Counted from the first letter of the stretch, positions 30,350 through 42,739 are shown. The stretch is DNA of 64,000 nucleotides from Pseudomonas leptonychotis (GCF_004920405.1 NZ_RFLV01000001.1:992001-1056000); one strand, 5' to 3'. Numbers and translations are program-made. Notes: generated from the sequence alone by a model not told the origin.

Positions 30350-31885
30350 GTGAACCGGCCTACCCCCGTAAAACCCGATAACTTCTTCCTGCTGCTGTTC
30401 CAGGCCCTGCGCCAACGGCGCATACCCCTAGCGCTGCGCATTGTCAGCCACAGCTTATTGCTGGTGGCCCTGGCACTGGTGATCTATGGCTGGGTCATCG
30501 GCATGCAGTTCAAACATGCCATGCAGCAACAGGCCGAAGCCCTGGGCACCAGCCTGATCACCCAGACGGCCGCCTCGGCGACAGAGTTGTTAGTGTCTAA
30601 CGACATCCTCAGCCTCAATGTGCTGCTCAATAATCTGGTGAAAAATCCGCTGGTAGCCCACGCTGCGATCTACAGCGTAGACAACCGCATCCTCGCAGAA
30701 GCGGGCTCACGCCCCAGCCAGAGCATGCTCGGTGAAACCGAGGGGCTGTATTCGACGCCGATCACCTTCCAAGAAGTCATCGCCGGGCAGCTGCGCATCA
30801 GCCTGGACATGCAGCAATTCCAGCAACCAATGACCATCAGCCTGCAGAGCATGGGCATTCTCAGCCTGATCCTGCTGGCCCTTACCCTGTCCTTGAGCAT
30901 GCGTCTGGGCCGGCATATCTCCACCCCATTGCTGCAACTACGGGTATGGCTGCGTGACCCGGATGACCCTGCACCTGGCGCCGGCCGCCAAGATGAAATC
31001 GGCGACCTGGCGCGCCAGCTACAAGCTCGTCTGATACCAGAAACGCCTGCGCAACCGGAAGAAGAGCCGTTCTATGACGACGAGCCGATCGCCCAGGACG
31101 ATGACGACTACCTGCCTGAATCGTTCGACGATGAGCCGGACTTCGAAGTGCGCAATCTGCACGATGAACGCTTCGATGAGGGGGATGACGTCGCCGAGCC
31201 CCTGCATACTCGCACCACCTCTTACACCGACAGCACGCTGGATGATCCATTTTCCGAGCTGCGCGATGAAGCCGAACCTGAGCCCACTCCCGCTCTAGCG
31301 CCTGTCACACAGCAACCCCTGCCCAGCGCTGTACTGGCGATCCAGCTGGGTGCGCAGGAACAGCTGCGCCGCCTGCCGCGCAGCCGCCTAATGGAGTTGC
31401 TGCAGCGTTACCGCGACTGCCTGGACCGGGCTGCCAGCCTGTATCAGGGTGAGTTACACACCCTTAGTGATGGCAGCAGCCTGATGCTGTTCCACCAGCT
31501 GGATATTGGCGAGGACTACCTGACCCATGCCATCTGCTGTGGCGAACTGATGCGCGCCCTGGGTCATGCCTTGCAGATCGAAGTGGCGGACAGTGGCATC
31601 ACCCTGCAACTGCAGCTTGGCCTGACTCTGGGCGAAAACCTCAGTGATCTTAGCCAGGGCGACCTATTGCTGAGCGAGACGGCTCAAAGTGCCCTGGCGC
31701 TGTCACAGCACAGCCGCAACCTACTATTGGTCGAACGCAGCATTGCCGACGATCCATTGGTGAGCCAGCGCGCGCGCATTCGCGCCATCGCCAGCCCGCA
31801 AGGCGCCTGCTGCGTTGAGCGCCTGCTAGAACCCTACCCATCGCTACTGGAACGCCAACTGGCGCGCATGCACGAAAGCATTTAA
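30350..31885 (+). CDS. YtjB/AhpA-like HAMP membrane protein
   Basis: A 511-aa inner-membrane protein. One membrane helix (about 31-50, SHSLLLVALALVIYGWVIG) and a second (about 166-186, SMGILSLILLALTLSLSMRL) flank a small periplasmic domain. A HAMP-like segment follows, then an acidic linker of about 90 residues (EEEPFYDDEP, DDDDYLPESFDDEPDFE). The C-terminal ~170 residues could be a degenerate cyclase-like fold, but this is not certain. It starts with GTG. Position divergent from serB matches ytjB (smp) next to serB in E. coli. The function is unknown. Confidence 0.75.
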   Translation: MNRPTPVKPDNFFLLLFQALRQRRIPLALRIVSHSLLLVALALVIYGWVIGMQFKHAMQQQAEALGTSLITQTAASATELLVSNDILSLNVLLNNLVKNPLVAHAAIYSVDNRILAEAGSRPSQSMLGETEGLYSTPITFQEVIAGQLRISLDMQQFQQPMTISLQSMGILSLILLALTLSLSMRLGRHISTPLLQLRVWLRDPDDPAPGAGRQDEIGDLARQLQARLIPETPAQPEEEPFYDDEPIAQDDDDYLPESFDDEPDFEVRNLHDERFDEGDDVAEPLHTRTTSYTDSTLDDPFSELRDEAEPEPTPALAPVTQQPLPSAVLAIQLGAQEQLRRLPRSRLMELLQRYRDCLDRAASLYQGELHTLSDGSSLMLFHQLDIGEDYLTHAICCGELMRALGHALQIEVADSGITLQLQLGLTLGENLSDLSQGDLLLSETAQSALALSQHSRNLLLVERSIADDPLVSQRARIRAIASPQGACCVERLLEPYPSLLERQLARMHESI

Positions 31886-31933
31886 GCGCACGCGCCTGAC
31901 TGAACGACTCAAACAGGCGCGAGTGCTTAATCG

Positions 31934-32638
31934 CTAAAAGCGGAACACTTCGCTTTCATCACGCATTGGCTCAACCACTGGAATACGCGGCGCAGCAGGC
32001 GGCGCGGGCTTTATCGGCGCAGGCTTGCGGGTCGGCGCGGGCGCTTGCGGGGCCGGAGTGCCGTGCGTTTCGACGGCCACGGCCAATTGCTCGACCAGTT
32101 GTTGCACCACCAGGCTCTGCGCTCGCACCTGATCGACGATGCCGCCATTGTGGCCTTCTTCCAGGTGCACCAAACGCCCGTCAAGCAACTTGCCATCCGC
32201 TCCTGCAAGCCGCCACTGCGCTTCCAGCACGGCCGGGCGCTGCGGACCGGAGTCCAGGCGCGTAATCGATAACCCTAGACGCACCTGCGGCACAAAACCG
32301 GCGGTGGCAGGTGCTAGCACCAGTCGCTGGCTGTCCAGCCGCGAGGCCAGCTGACGCAGCAACTGCTGGTCCAGATCTGCCGCCAAGCTACCGGCCCAAC
32401 GCGCATCGTCGGCAGCGGTCAGGCTACCATCGGCCTGGCGCTGCAACAGGGCTTCACGCTGTAGATAATCAGCAATCGCCACCGGCCCGAGCAACACGGC
32501 GATGCCCTGCTCCGCTGAAGGCACGCGGATATCGCCGCTGTCGAGCTGGTACAACGGCGCTTGCTGATAGCGCATACAGCCCGCCAGGCCAAGCAGGCCA
32601 GCCAGCAGTAAAATTGCGGGTAAACGCTGTGCAGTCAT
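31934..32638 (-). CDS. PqiC-like ABC transport auxiliary lipoprotein
   Basis: A 234-aa lipoprotein with signal peptide and lipobox LLGLAGC (Cys21 from ATG 32638). The body resembles the PqiC/ABC-transport auxiliary domain, an outer-membrane partner of MCE-type lipid transport systems (YQLDSGDIRVP, LLGPVAIADYLQREALLQR). The C-terminal tail is Pro/Ala rich (APQAPAPTRKPAPIKPAPPA), probably a spacer. No MCE or permease genes are nearby. An alternative start ATG 32647 adds three residues. Family assignment is from sequence pattern and is moderately sure. Confidence 0.7.
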   Translation of the reverse strand: MTAQRLPAILLLAGLLGLAGCMRYQQAPLYQLDSGDIRVPSAEQGIAVLLGPVAIADYLQREALLQRQADGSLTAADDARWAGSLAADLDQQLLRQLASRLDSQRLVLAPATAGFVPQVRLGLSITRLDSGPQRPAVLEAQWRLAGADGKLLDGRLVHLEEGHNGGIVDQVRAQSLVVQQLVEQLAVAVETHGTPAPQAPAPTRKPAPIKPAPPAAPRIPVVEPMRDESEVFRF

Positions 32639-32793
32639 CTCTCTCATCCAGCCGGCAAGACTGCCGGCGTGCATACAAATTAGGTGTCGGCGGGCCGCTT
32701 AAACCGATCCCGCCTTACGGCCGCGTATCATCCTTGAAAGCCGCCCGCGACTCCAGCCCAGCACGCTGGGCCTAACGGAGTGGGGCCTAACGC

Positions 32794-35052
32794 TTAGCCC
32801 TGGACCTCGACCAATAGGCTGTCGACACGCTGGAAACCACGGGGCAGCTTGTTACCGCGCCGCCCGCGCTCGCCCTTGTAGTGCTCTAGATCATCAGCCT
32901 TGAGCGACAAGGTGCGCTTACCGGCTTGCAAGACCAAGGTACTACCAACAGGCAACACCGCCAGGTCAGTGAGGTATTCCTCACGGCTGGCCACGCGCTC
33001 ACCGGGGATGCCAATGATCTTGTTGCCCTTGCCTTTACCCAGCTGCGGCAGATCGCGCACAGGGAATAGCAGCAGACGGCCCTCTGTGGTCACCGCCGCG
33101 AGCCAATCTTCTTCACGGTTGCCCAGCGGTTTCGGCGGCACCACCAGCGCGCCGGCAGGCAGGCTAAGCAGTGCCTTGCCAGCCTTGTTCTTGGCCTGCA
33201 GGTCTTCACCCTTGACCACAAAACCGTAACCCGCATCAGAGGCAATCACATACAGCGCACTGTCATCGGGCAGCAGTACGCATTCGAAGGTCGCGCCCGG
33301 CGGCGGCTGCAAGCGCCCGGTTAACGGCTCGCCCTGGCCGCGCGCCGATGGCAGCGAATGCGCCGCCAGCGAATAGCTGCGTCCGGTGGAGTCGATAAAC
33401 ACGGCGAACTGGTTGGAACGCCCAGGGGCTGAGGTTTTGAAGCCATCACCGGCTTTGTACGACAGCCCGGTGGCATCGATATCGTGACCTTTGCCGCAGC
33501 GTACCCAGCCTTTTTCCGAAATCACCACAGTGACGGGCTCAGTCGGCATCAGCTCGGTTTCGCTCAGCGCCTTGGCTTCAGCGCGGGCGACAATCGGCGA
33601 GCGACGGTCGTCGCCATATTTTTCGGCGTCTTCGAGAATCTCTTGGCGCACCAATTTTTTCAGCTTGGCTTCACTGCCGAGCAACGCCTGCAGCTTGGCG
33701 CGCTCCTTGGCCAGTTCGTCCTGCTCGCCACGGATCTTCATTTCCTCAAGGCGCGCGAGCTGACGCAGACGGGTGTCGAGGATGTAGTCGGCCTGAATAT
33801 CATCGAGACCGAAACGCGCCATCAGCACCGGCTTGGGCTGGTCCTCGGTGCGGATGATGTGGATCACTTCATCGAGATTGAGAAAGGCAGTCAGCAAGCC
33901 TTCCAACAGGTGCAGGCGACGCTCGACTTTGTCCAAGCGGAACTGCAGGCGCCGGCGCACGGTATTAACCCGGTACGTCAGCCACTCGGTGAGCAAAGTG
34001 CGCAGGTTTTTCACCGACGGCTTGCCGTCCAAGCCAATCACATTGGTGTTGACCCGATAGCTGGACTCAAGCTCCGTGGTGGCAAACAGGTGCTGCATCA
34101 GCTCGCCGGCATCCACCCGGTTGGAGCGCGGAATAATAACGATACGGCACGGGTGTTCGTGATCCGATTCATCGCGCAGATCAGCGACCATCGGCAGCTT
34201 CTTCGCCTGCATTTGCGCGGCGATCTGCTCCAGCACCTTGGCCCCGGACACCTGATGCGGCAGCGCGGTGACGACAATGTCACCATCCTCAATACGGTAC
34301 ACGGCGCGCATACGCACCGAGCCTTTACCAGTTTCATAGATCTTTAGCAGGTCGCTACGCGGGGTGATGATCTCCGCTTCAGTCGGGTAGTCCGGCCCGA
34401 GGACATGTTCGCAGAGCTGCTCAACCGTGGCGTTCGGCTCGTCCAGCAAACGGATGCACGCCGTCGCCACTTCACGCAGGTTGTGCGGCGGCACATCGGT
34501 GGCCATGCCCACGGCAATACCGGTGGTGCCATTGAGCAGCAAATTGGGCAGCCGTGCCGGCAACGTCGCCGGCTCGTCCAGAGTGCCGTCGAAGTTCGGC
34601 ACCCAATCCACGGTGCCCTGCCCCAACTCGCCAAGCAGCACTTCGGCATAGCGCGACAGACGCGCCTCGGTATAACGCATGGCGGCAAAGGATTTGGGGT
34701 CATCCGGCGCCCCCCAGTTACCCTGGCCATCGACCAAGGTGTAGCGGTAGCTGAACGGCTGCGCCATCAGCACCATGGCTTCGTAGCAGGCACTGTCACC
34801 ATGCGGGTGAAACTTACCGAGTACGTCACCGACGGTACGTGCCGATTTCTTGTGCTTGGAGTCAGCGTCCAGGCCCAGCTCGCTCATGGCGTAGATGATG
34901 CGCCGCTGCACCGGTTTCAAACCGTCGCCAATATGCGGCAACGCGCGGTCCATGATCACGTACATGGAATAGTTGAGGTAAGCCTGCTCGGTAAAATCGG
35001 CAAGAGAGCGGCGCTCAACACCGTCCAGGCTCAAATCGAGGGAGTCGCTCAT
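32794..35052 (-). CDS. parC: DNA topoisomerase IV subunit A
   Basis: Breakage-reunion subunit of topoisomerase IV, which decatenates daughter chromosomes; 752 aa, normal length. The active-site Tyr127 lies in [10 protein letters not shown]. The quinolone-resistance region reads [11 protein letters not shown] with Ser87 and Glu91, the wild-type residues, so no classical ParC resistance mutation is present. The C-terminal beta-propeller domain starts near residue 490. Start ATG 35052 is conserved. The retropepsin-like gene lies 8 bases upstream, forming an operon with parE further up. Confidence 0.98.
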   Translation of the reverse strand: MSDSLDLSLDGVERRSLADFTEQAYLNYSMYVIMDRALPHIGDGLKPVQRRIIYAMSELGLDADSKHKKSARTVGDVLGKFHPHGDSACYEAMVLMAQPFSYRYTLVDGQGNWGAPDDPKSFAAMRYTEARLSRYAEVLLGELGQGTVDWVPNFDGTLDEPATLPARLPNLLLNGTTGIAVGMATDVPPHNLREVATACIRLLDEPNATVEQLCEHVLGPDYPTEAEIITPRSDLLKIYETGKGSVRMRAVYRIEDGDIVVTALPHQVSGAKVLEQIAAQMQAKKLPMVADLRDESDHEHPCRIVIIPRSNRVDAGELMQHLFATTELESSYRVNTNVIGLDGKPSVKNLRTLLTEWLTYRVNTVRRRLQFRLDKVERRLHLLEGLLTAFLNLDEVIHIIRTEDQPKPVLMARFGLDDIQADYILDTRLRQLARLEEMKIRGEQDELAKERAKLQALLGSEAKLKKLVRQEILEDAEKYGDDRRSPIVARAEAKALSETELMPTEPVTVVISEKGWVRCGKGHDIDATGLSYKAGDGFKTSAPGRSNQFAVFIDSTGRSYSLAAHSLPSARGQGEPLTGRLQPPPGATFECVLLPDDSALYVIASDAGYGFVVKGEDLQAKNKAGKALLSLPAGALVVPPKPLGNREEDWLAAVTTEGRLLLFPVRDLPQLGKGKGNKIIGIPGERVASREEYLTDLAVLPVGSTLVLQAGKRTLSLKADDLEHYKGERGRRGNKLPRGFQRVDSLLVEVQG

Positions 35053-35059
35053 GCGTGCC

Positions 35060-35614
35060 TCATTTCAAAGTGGGTTGTTGCGAAATGGGTTGCTGCGATG
35101 TTGTCTGGCGCAGCATCAAGGTGCCGCTGCGCTGGGTAAATTCGAGTTGCTTGAGGGCACTCATGCCCAGTAATACGTCATCGCCGCCCATGCCAGGGGC
35201 AATCAGTGCATCCACATCAGTCAGCACGATATCGCCCAACTGCAAGCGCTGCAGGCGCGTACGGTGCGCCGTGGCGCGGCCATTGGCGGTGTTGATGGTG
35301 ATCGCTGCACCGGCCTGCAAGCCCAAGCGCTGCGCCACCTCGACCGGCACCGCCACCGAAGTCGCACCGGTATCGAGAAGAAAGGTCACGGTCTGCCCAT
35401 TGATCTTGCCGTCGGCCATATAGTGGCCCTGCCGGCTGCTGGCCAAGCGCACCTCCACATAGCCGCTGCCGTGCACAGATTCAGGCGTACGGTTGGGGTT
35501 ACGCTGAGCGTCTTCCCAGTCACCGAAAAACTTGGTCGCCAGCAACAGAGCCGCCCCCCAGGCCAGCACCAGCATCACACGGCCGGCACGCTTCCCAGCA
35601 GGTTGACTGCTCAC
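35060..35614 (-). CDS. Retropepsin-like aspartic protease
   Basis: A 184-aa protein with one N-terminal membrane anchor ([17 protein letters not shown]) and a periplasmic single-lobe aspartic protease domain. The active-site motif is [12 protein letters not shown] with Asp81, and the hydrophobic-glycine element [15 protein letters not shown] is also present. This fits the bacterial clan AA family with membrane anchor; such enzymes probably act as dimers. The start is GTG 35612-35614, overlapping the stop of the upstream gene in GTGA. Its substrate is unknown. Confidence 0.85.
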   Translation of the reverse strand: MSSQPAGKRAGRVMLVLAWGAALLLATKFFGDWEDAQRNPNRTPESVHGSGYVEVRLASSRQGHYMADGKINGQTVTFLLDTGATSVAVPVEVAQRLGLQAGAAITINTANGRATAHRTRLQRLQLGDIVLTDVDALIAPGMGGDDVLLGMSALKQLEFTQRSGTLMLRQTTSQQPISQQPTLK

Positions 35615-36593
35615 GGCCGGCTGCCCCAGCCGCCTTTAGGTGCGGCAAAGCGCCAAATAATTGGTCGCGACTCACCGTCGGCCCGGCTGAAACGACCGTT
35701 GTCGACCCCGATCCAGGCCCCGCCCTGATCCACCCACAGCGCCTCAGCCAGGCCATAGGACGGCGGATAGCGTCGCTCCGGGGTCAATGCCTCAGCGGCA
35801 AATGACCAACAGCGCTCGACCTGGCCATTGCCCAGGCTGCGCCGACAAATACGGTGCGCCTGACGCTCCAGGGTGAAGAGTTTTTCGTTATGGAAGGACA
35901 GCCCCGAAAAGTCCCGCGGTTGCTCTTTCTCCCCTAGCTGCGCAGGCGCAGGCTCAGTACCGGCCTCGCTGAATAGCACGCAACCACCCGTACACCGCCA
36001 CGTGCTGCGCTGCTTGTGCACCACCAGCAAACCGCGACGCATACGCTCGGCCGCCAGGTACAGGCGCTCACCCGCCGGATCAACGGCAATACCTTCTAGC
36101 AGCGAGTTGTAATGCAGCAACATGCCGCTGGCCCGCGCCTGGCGCACCTGGCCTTGAGGGAGTTTCAGCCAATTAGGCTCACCAACAACCGGTAGCTGCA
36201 GCACGGCAGCCTTGGCCTCACTGAGCAAATAGCGATTACCGGCGGCATCACAACTCAGCCCCTCGAAGTCTAATTCGCCTCCGCGCACCAGACCGGCGAC
36301 CCAGCTGCGCATGCGCAATCCCCAGGGCAAACGCACATCCGGCGCAGGTGGCGCGACAAAGGTCTCGGCGGTGGCCTGCCATTGCGACTCGTCCGACTCC
36401 AGCCGATACAGCTGCTGATCATCACGATCAGACACTGCCCACAGCGCGCCGTCGCACCAGGCCAGCCCGGACAGGTTACCGCCACTGACACCGCTAACCG
36501 GTAGCTCGCTCAGCAACTTCAACTCATCCAGTGCCGCCGCATTGGCCAGCAACGGTACACAGAGCAACAGGCAGGCAGCTAACCGCCGCTGCA

Positions 36594-36594
<1 letters not shown>
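35611..36594 (-). CDS. Secreted phytase-like/esterase-like domain protein
   Basis: A 327-aa protein with a signal peptide (MQRRLAACLLLCVPLLANAA) and a body that looks like a beta-propeller of the phytase-like (esterase-like) family. Recurrent strands and turns are seen in GLAWCDGALWAVSDRDDQQL, DFEGLSCDAAGNRYLLSE and LEGIAVDPAGERLYLAAE. No activity can be inferred. Its ATG overlaps the parE stop (ATGA) and its stop overlaps the next start (GTGA), so it is translationally coupled on both sides. Confidence 0.7.
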
Positions 36595-38513
<1,919 letters not shown>

Positions 38514-39125
38514 TCAATTGAGAGCGGAAAAGTCGATATTCTGCCACAGATGGCGGGCAATACCGGCGAAAGCGAAGAGCATCGGCAAACGCTCGGCAAA
38601 GCCCTGAAAGCCGTGATCGCCGCCGGCCTGGATACGCAGCGCGCAGGCGCGGTAATAGCTCTGGGCGTCACGATAATCGAGGGTTTCATCGGCGGTTTGC
38701 AGCCACACCTGATAACGCGCGGGGTCTAACAAAGCCGGCACATCCAGCTCGGCCAACGCCGATACGTGATCAGCGGTCAGCTCCCAGGTTTCATCGCTGT
38801 AATAATTCTTCTGTGGGCCGAGGTAACCATCGAAACGCAGATGCGGGCGCACGGCGGGATTGATCAACAGCGCCGGCAACCCATGGCGCTCGGCCAAGTG
38901 GGTCGCATAGTAGCCGCCCAGCGAGCTGCCAACCAGCACGGGGCGACCAAGCTCGGCAATCAGGGCTTCCAGCTGGACAATCGCCTGATGCGGATGGTGA
39001 TGCAGAGCCGGCACCCGCAGCTGCGCACCAAGACCCAGCTGTTGCATCGCGCGCTGCAACAAGCTGGCCTTGAGCGATGTCGGCGAGCTATTAAGCCCGT
39101 GAATATAGAGAATGGATGTGGTCAT
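38514..39125 (-). CDS. yqiA: YqiA-type esterase
   Basis: Small alpha/beta hydrolase of 203 aa. The N-terminus SILYIHGLNSSP supplies the oxyanion region. The nucleophile elbow is VGSSLGGYYATHLAE, with Ser near residue 69. A late His lies in QAGGDHGFQGFAE. The family cleaves short acyl esters in vitro; the natural substrate is unknown. ATG 39125 is preferred over 39152 because homologues start at MTTSILYIHG. The yqiA-parE neighbourhood is shared with E. coli. Confidence 0.88.
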   Translation of the reverse strand: MTTSILYIHGLNSSPTSLKASLLQRAMQQLGLGAQLRVPALHHHPHQAIVQLEALIAELGRPVLVGSSLGGYYATHLAERHGLPALLINPAVRPHLRFDGYLGPQKNYYSDETWELTADHVSALAELDVPALLDPARYQVWLQTADETLDYRDAQSYYRACALRIQAGGDHGFQGFAERLPMLFAFAGIARHLWQNIDFSALN

Positions 39126-39188
39126 GGGCGGGAGGCTAACCGGTTGCGGCAACCGGCTGCAACCGGTTAGCCGAGCACTGCAAAGGCC

Positions 39189-40010
39189 TTAATAGCCTTT
39201 GATGGTGTAATCGATTTCGAACGTGATGCCCGTCACCCGCGACACCCCGGTTTCCAGGCGACCATCGTCGAACAGGCGCAGCCAGCGATAGCCAGGCGCG
39301 GTTTTATCCACCTGAAACTCCTCACTACCTGGTGCAAACTGCACGCAGGTCGAGGGCGACGCCAGCAGACGAATCGGGCCACGCTGCTGATCGAGCTCTT
39401 GATGGATATGCCCCCAGAGCACCGCACGCACCTGGTTAAAACGCGCCAGCACGGCAAACAGAGCATCGGGGTTGCGTAAACCGATCGGCTCCATCCATTT
39501 GCAACCGATGGACACCGGGTGGTGATGCAGGCAAATCAGGTGATGACGCTCCGGCGCTTCGCTGAGCGCACGCTCCAGCAAGGCAAGCTGCTGATCGCTG
39601 AGATAGCCAGGTACCGCACCGGGGATCGAGGAATCGAGCAAGGTCACACGCCAGTTGCCCAGATCAATTACCGGATCGAGCAGGTCACTGCCGTGGCAAG
39701 CCGCCTGCATGGCCGGCACTTCATCATGGTTGCCGGGGAACCAGCGCGCTGGCGCGGGAATGACGGCGGTCGCCTCACGGAATCGCTGGTACGACTCGGC
39801 ACTGCCATCCTGCGAGAGGTCACCACTGGCCAGGACCAGGTCAATCTGCGGTTGCTCTTGCAGCACACGCTCAATCACCCGCTGCAAACTGTCCTGAGTA
39901 TCCATACCCAAAAGCTTGCCTGCCGCGTCGGCAAACAAGTGACTGTCGGATAACTGCACCAGCAGTACCGAGCGATCAACAGCAGTGGTTTTAATCGGCG
40001 CGCCCGGCAA
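39189..40010 (-). CDS. cpdA: 3',5'-cyclic-AMP phosphodiesterase CpdA
   Basis: Calcineurin-like metallophosphoesterase of 273 aa that hydrolyses cAMP. All metal-binding motifs are present: LSDSHLF (Asp, His), LASGDLSQDG, WFPGNHDEVP, ICLHHHPV and LWGHIHQE. The likely start is TTG 40010, with AAGGAG six bases upstream; the in-frame GTG at 40061 has no such site. In pseudomonads cAMP acts through Vfr, so CpdA would tune that regulon. It lies downstream of the DUF1249 and nudF genes. Confidence 0.93.
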   Translation of the reverse strand: MPGAPIKTTAVDRSVLLVQLSDSHLFADAAGKLLGMDTQDSLQRVIERVLQEQPQIDLVLASGDLSQDGSAESYQRFREATAVIPAPARWFPGNHDEVPAMQAACHGSDLLDPVIDLGNWRVTLLDSSIPGAVPGYLSDQQLALLERALSEAPERHHLICLHHHPVSIGCKWMEPIGLRNPDALFAVLARFNQVRAVLWGHIHQELDQQRGPIRLLASPSTCVQFAPGSEEFQVDKTAPGYRWLRLFDDGRLETGVSRVTGITFEIDYTIKGY

Positions 40011-40168
40011 GACCTTCTCCTTGAGCGGAATGCGTGGATTATGCTGGCTAGCCCGGCCCACGGTAAACCCGTGAAAGGGGAATAGGTCACAGAACGTCCG
40101 CTGTAAATCCAGCGACTGCCTTTAAGGCTAGCTTGCCTAGGACGGCTTATCACCCTGGATTTACTGAA

Positions 40169-40621
40169 CTAACGGACAGGTTCCAGCTCATGTCCACAGG
40201 CCAAGCAGTGGCTTAGCCATTCACCCAAAAACAGATTGAGTTGGGTCTTTTCATCCGGCTGATGCATCGCCGCATTGGGATACGGATAGATCCCACGAAA
40301 GCGCCGCGCGCTTTGCGCCCCAATCACTTCAGCCATGCGTGCATCGTGATACACCCGCACTTCCATCTGCGGCACCGGCAGCCATGCCAGGCTGTGCTCC
40401 TGGCGCACGGAGAGCGTCGACGTGTAGGGGCAGCTTTCCAGCACTTCCAGCGCCAGCACGCCAAGCAAACGCTCACCCTGGCTCAAGGCCACACGGCGCG
40501 GCGCCGCCCCCTCGCGCATCGCCGGCAACAGCTGCATCAGCCGCGCATAATTAGCCTCGCAAGCGGCCTGCAGCTCGACCAGGTCGACCCGATAGCGCTC
40601 GCGCAGCAGGTTCACGACCAC
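40169..40621 (-). CDS. yqiB: DUF1249 (YqiB) family protein
   Basis: A 150-aa cytoplasmic protein of the YqiB/DUF1249 family, with conserved LQAACEANYARLMQLLP and SLAWLPVPQMEVRVYHDARM near the centre, and a C-terminal LNLFLGEWLSHCLACGH. Its function is unknown. The first start is GTG 40621; GTG 40615 has better spacing to the upstream GGGGG and overlaps the nudF stop as GTGA, so the protein may be two residues shorter. It sits in the conserved nudF-yqiB-cpdA-yqiA-parE string. Confidence 0.88.
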   Translation of the reverse strand: MVVNLLRERYRVDLVELQAACEANYARLMQLLPAMREGAAPRRVALSQGERLLGVLALEVLESCPYTSTLSVRQEHSLAWLPVPQMEVRVYHDARMAEVIGAQSARRFRGIYPYPNAAMHQPDEKTQLNLFLGEWLSHCLACGHELEPVR

Positions 40622-41214
40622 AGCCCCCGCACTTCAACACGGTTCAACGCCAACCATTGCAGCGCAATGATGCTGGCGGCGTTGTCGATACGCCCGTCCT
40701 TGACTGCATCCAAAGCATCCTCGAGCGGCCAAACATGCACACGAATATCCTCGCCCTCTTCAGCCAGGCCATACACGCCACCCGCCCCTTCGCTGTCACA
40801 ACGGCCGATAAACAGATGCACGCGCTCACTCGAGCCACCGGGCGACGGGTAGTACTGGGTAATGGGCCACAAGGAACTCAACGGTAGATTGGCTTCCTCC
40901 AGCGCTTCGCGACGGGCCACTTCTTCCGGCTGCTCGTCCTTGTCGATCAGGCCCGCCACCAACTCCAGCAGCCAGGGATTGGCACTCTTGCTCAGCGCGC
41001 CAACGCGGAACTGCTCGATCAACACCACACAATCACGCTGCGGATCGTAGGGCAGCACACAGACGGCATCATGTCGCACGAACAGCTCGCGATTGAGTTC
41101 CGGCCCCATGTCACCGGCAAACTGACGATGGCGCAGGCGCAGGCGCTCAAGCTTGTAGAAGCCACTAAAACAGGTCTCGCGCTCCAGCACTTGGACATCA
41201 TCTTGAGCATTCAT
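40612..41214 (-). CDS. nudF: ADP-ribose pyrophosphatase (Nudix)
   Basis: Nudix hydrolase of 200 aa that splits ADP-ribose to AMP and ribose 5-phosphate. The Nudix box reads G-x5-E-x7-REALEEAN (GLIDKDEQPEEVARREALEE), with Asn where Gly is usual near the end. The catalytic Arg-Glu-x-x-Glu-Glu core is intact. ATG 41214 is preceded by GGAG six bases upstream. The 3' end overlaps the yqiB start. Upstream, 41215-41382 holds a hairpin (41251-41269, GCAGGCC/GGCCTGC) without a T-run and no other visible feature. Confidence 0.93.
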   Translation of the reverse strand: MNAQDDVQVLERETCFSGFYKLERLRLRHRQFAGDMGPELNRELFVRHDAVCVLPYDPQRDCVVLIEQFRVGALSKSANPWLLELVAGLIDKDEQPEEVARREALEEANLPLSSLWPITQYYPSPGGSSERVHLFIGRCDSEGAGGVYGLAEEGEDIRVHVWPLEDALDAVKDGRIDNAASIIALQWLALNRVEVRGLWS

Positions 41215-41382
41215 CGCAAACTCCAACAGACTGTACGGACCTAAGCAACAGCAGGCCTTAGCGGCCTGCGTGTTCGGCGCAGCTTACACGCTGCCTGCAC
41301 AGGCCTGACAAGCTACCGCCTCGACTGTACTGCAAACAGGCGCACTTTTTATGCCGTAACCACTACGCGCCGACCGACGCGC

Positions 41383-42669
41383 TCAGCGGATAACCGTGCG
41401 GCGCTTACGACTCAGATGCCCCAGTACTAACTGTAGCCCCGCCGCCACTAAGAACGCGGGCAAGGTGGCACCGATGTCCGGCGCATAATGGCTGAGCAGG
41501 TGATAAATCACCGCCCCACTGCCCCAGGCCAGCATCGTATCGCCACGCCAGGCGCAAACGGGAGCCAGCTCGGCTCGGCGACGGCGCAAAATAAAGTGGT
41601 CAACCAACACCACACCAAACAGCGGCGCAAACACCGAGCCGATCAACAGCAGAAAATTCTGATACTCGGCCAGCGGTGCCAGCCAAGCAATCAGAGTGCA
41701 CAACACTCCGATCGCCAGGGCCAATGACTCAACCCGCAGCGGCAGCACGATCCCGGCGGAAACTGCGGCCGAATGGATGTCGGCGAAGGCGTTTTCCGAC
41801 TCATCGAGCAGAATCAGCAGCAGCGGAATGCCCAGACCAGCACCAGCCAGCGCCAGCAGCAGCGCGTTGGCCTCGGCACCGCTGGCAAACGCCAGGGTAT
41901 AGGCCACGCCCAGGCTCATCAGCCACACATTACCCAGGAAAAAACCCAGCGCCGTACCACCAAACACCCGCACCGCACTCTTGCCGAAGCGCGAATAGTC
42001 GGCAATTAGCGGCAACCAAGACAGCGGCATGGCAATCGCAATATCAAAGCCCAGGGCAAAGGGCATCGAACCATCACCACCACGCGCCCAGATGCTGGCC
42101 AGATCAGCCTTATCGAACAGGTTCCAGGTCAGCCACAGGCACGCCCCGAGCAACAACCAAATGCCCCACTTGCGTAATATTTTGCGCACGAAGGTCAGCG
42201 GCCCGGTGACTGCCAGCAATGTGGCCAGCGCGCCAAAAAATAGCGTCCACAGCAGCGGGTTGCTCCAACCAGTGCCCGCGCCGAATGCGCGCTCAGCCAA
42301 AACACCGGCGGCATCACGCATCACGATGATCTCAAACGCGCCCCAGCCAATCAGCTGCAACACATTGAGCAAGGCCGGCAACAGCGCCCCTTTGCTGCCC
42401 AGGCTGAGCTTCAAAGCGGCCATGCTGGAGCGACCGGTATCACTGCCGATCACGGCCACAGCGCCCAGCAACAGCACGCCAACGGCCGTGCCGCAGGCAA
42501 TCGCCAGCAACGCGCCACTCATGCCCAACCCCGGCGCCAGCAAGGCCCCGAGCTGCAAGACCATCAAGCCGATACCCAGGGAGAACCACAGGGAGAACAT
42601 GTCCCGTGCACCCAGCACACGCTGGTTACTGCCCACGCTTTGGTGCGGGGAGTAGGTGTTGGTCGTCAT
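41383..42669 (-). CDS. cytX: Probable hydroxymethylpyrimidine transporter CytX
   Basis: NCS1-family permease of 428 aa with about 12 membrane segments and the cytosine-permease-like signature SWLPLIADYSRFGKSAVRVF. CytX-type proteins genetically linked to thiamin genes are proposed to import the thiamin precursor HMP. Here the gene lies directly downstream of thiC on the same strand, which supports that. The start is ATG 42669 (MTTNTYSPHQSVGSNQRVLG). A hairpin with a long T-run lies just upstream (42691-42733), so expression may be separated from thiC. Confidence 0.85.
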   Translation of the reverse strand: MTTNTYSPHQSVGSNQRVLGARDMFSLWFSLGIGLMVLQLGALLAPGLGMSGALLAIACGTAVGVLLLGAVAVIGSDTGRSSMAALKLSLGSKGALLPALLNVLQLIGWGAFEIIVMRDAAGVLAERAFGAGTGWSNPLLWTLFFGALATLLAVTGPLTFVRKILRKWGIWLLLGACLWLTWNLFDKADLASIWARGGDGSMPFALGFDIAIAMPLSWLPLIADYSRFGKSAVRVFGGTALGFFLGNVWLMSLGVAYTLAFASGAEANALLLALAGAGLGIPLLLILLDESENAFADIHSAAVSAGIVLPLRVESLALAIGVLCTLIAWLAPLAEYQNFLLLIGSVFAPLFGVVLVDHFILRRRRAELAPVCAWRGDTMLAWGSGAVIYHLLSHYAPDIGATLPAFLVAAGLQLVLGHLSRKRRTVIR

Positions 42670-42690
42670 CACGATAAAAACCACCTCAGA

Positions 42691-42733
42691 AAAAAATAAA
42701 AACCACCCAGGGCGCAAACCCTGGGTGGTGTTT
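42691..42733 (-). terminator. Terminator between thiC and cytX
   Basis: The 10-bp perfect stem CCACCCAGGG/CCCTGGGTGG with loop TTTGCG is followed on the minus strand by TTTTTATTTTTTT. This is a strong intrinsic terminator located upstream of the cytX start and downstream of thiC. It would end thiC transcripts and limit read-through into cytX, or act as an attenuator in the cytX leader. Confidence 0.85.
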
Positions 42734-42739
42734 CGATCA

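Noticed and set aside
34980..35052. Quinolone-resistance change in ParC
   Set aside because: Ser87 and Glu91 are the wild-type residues.
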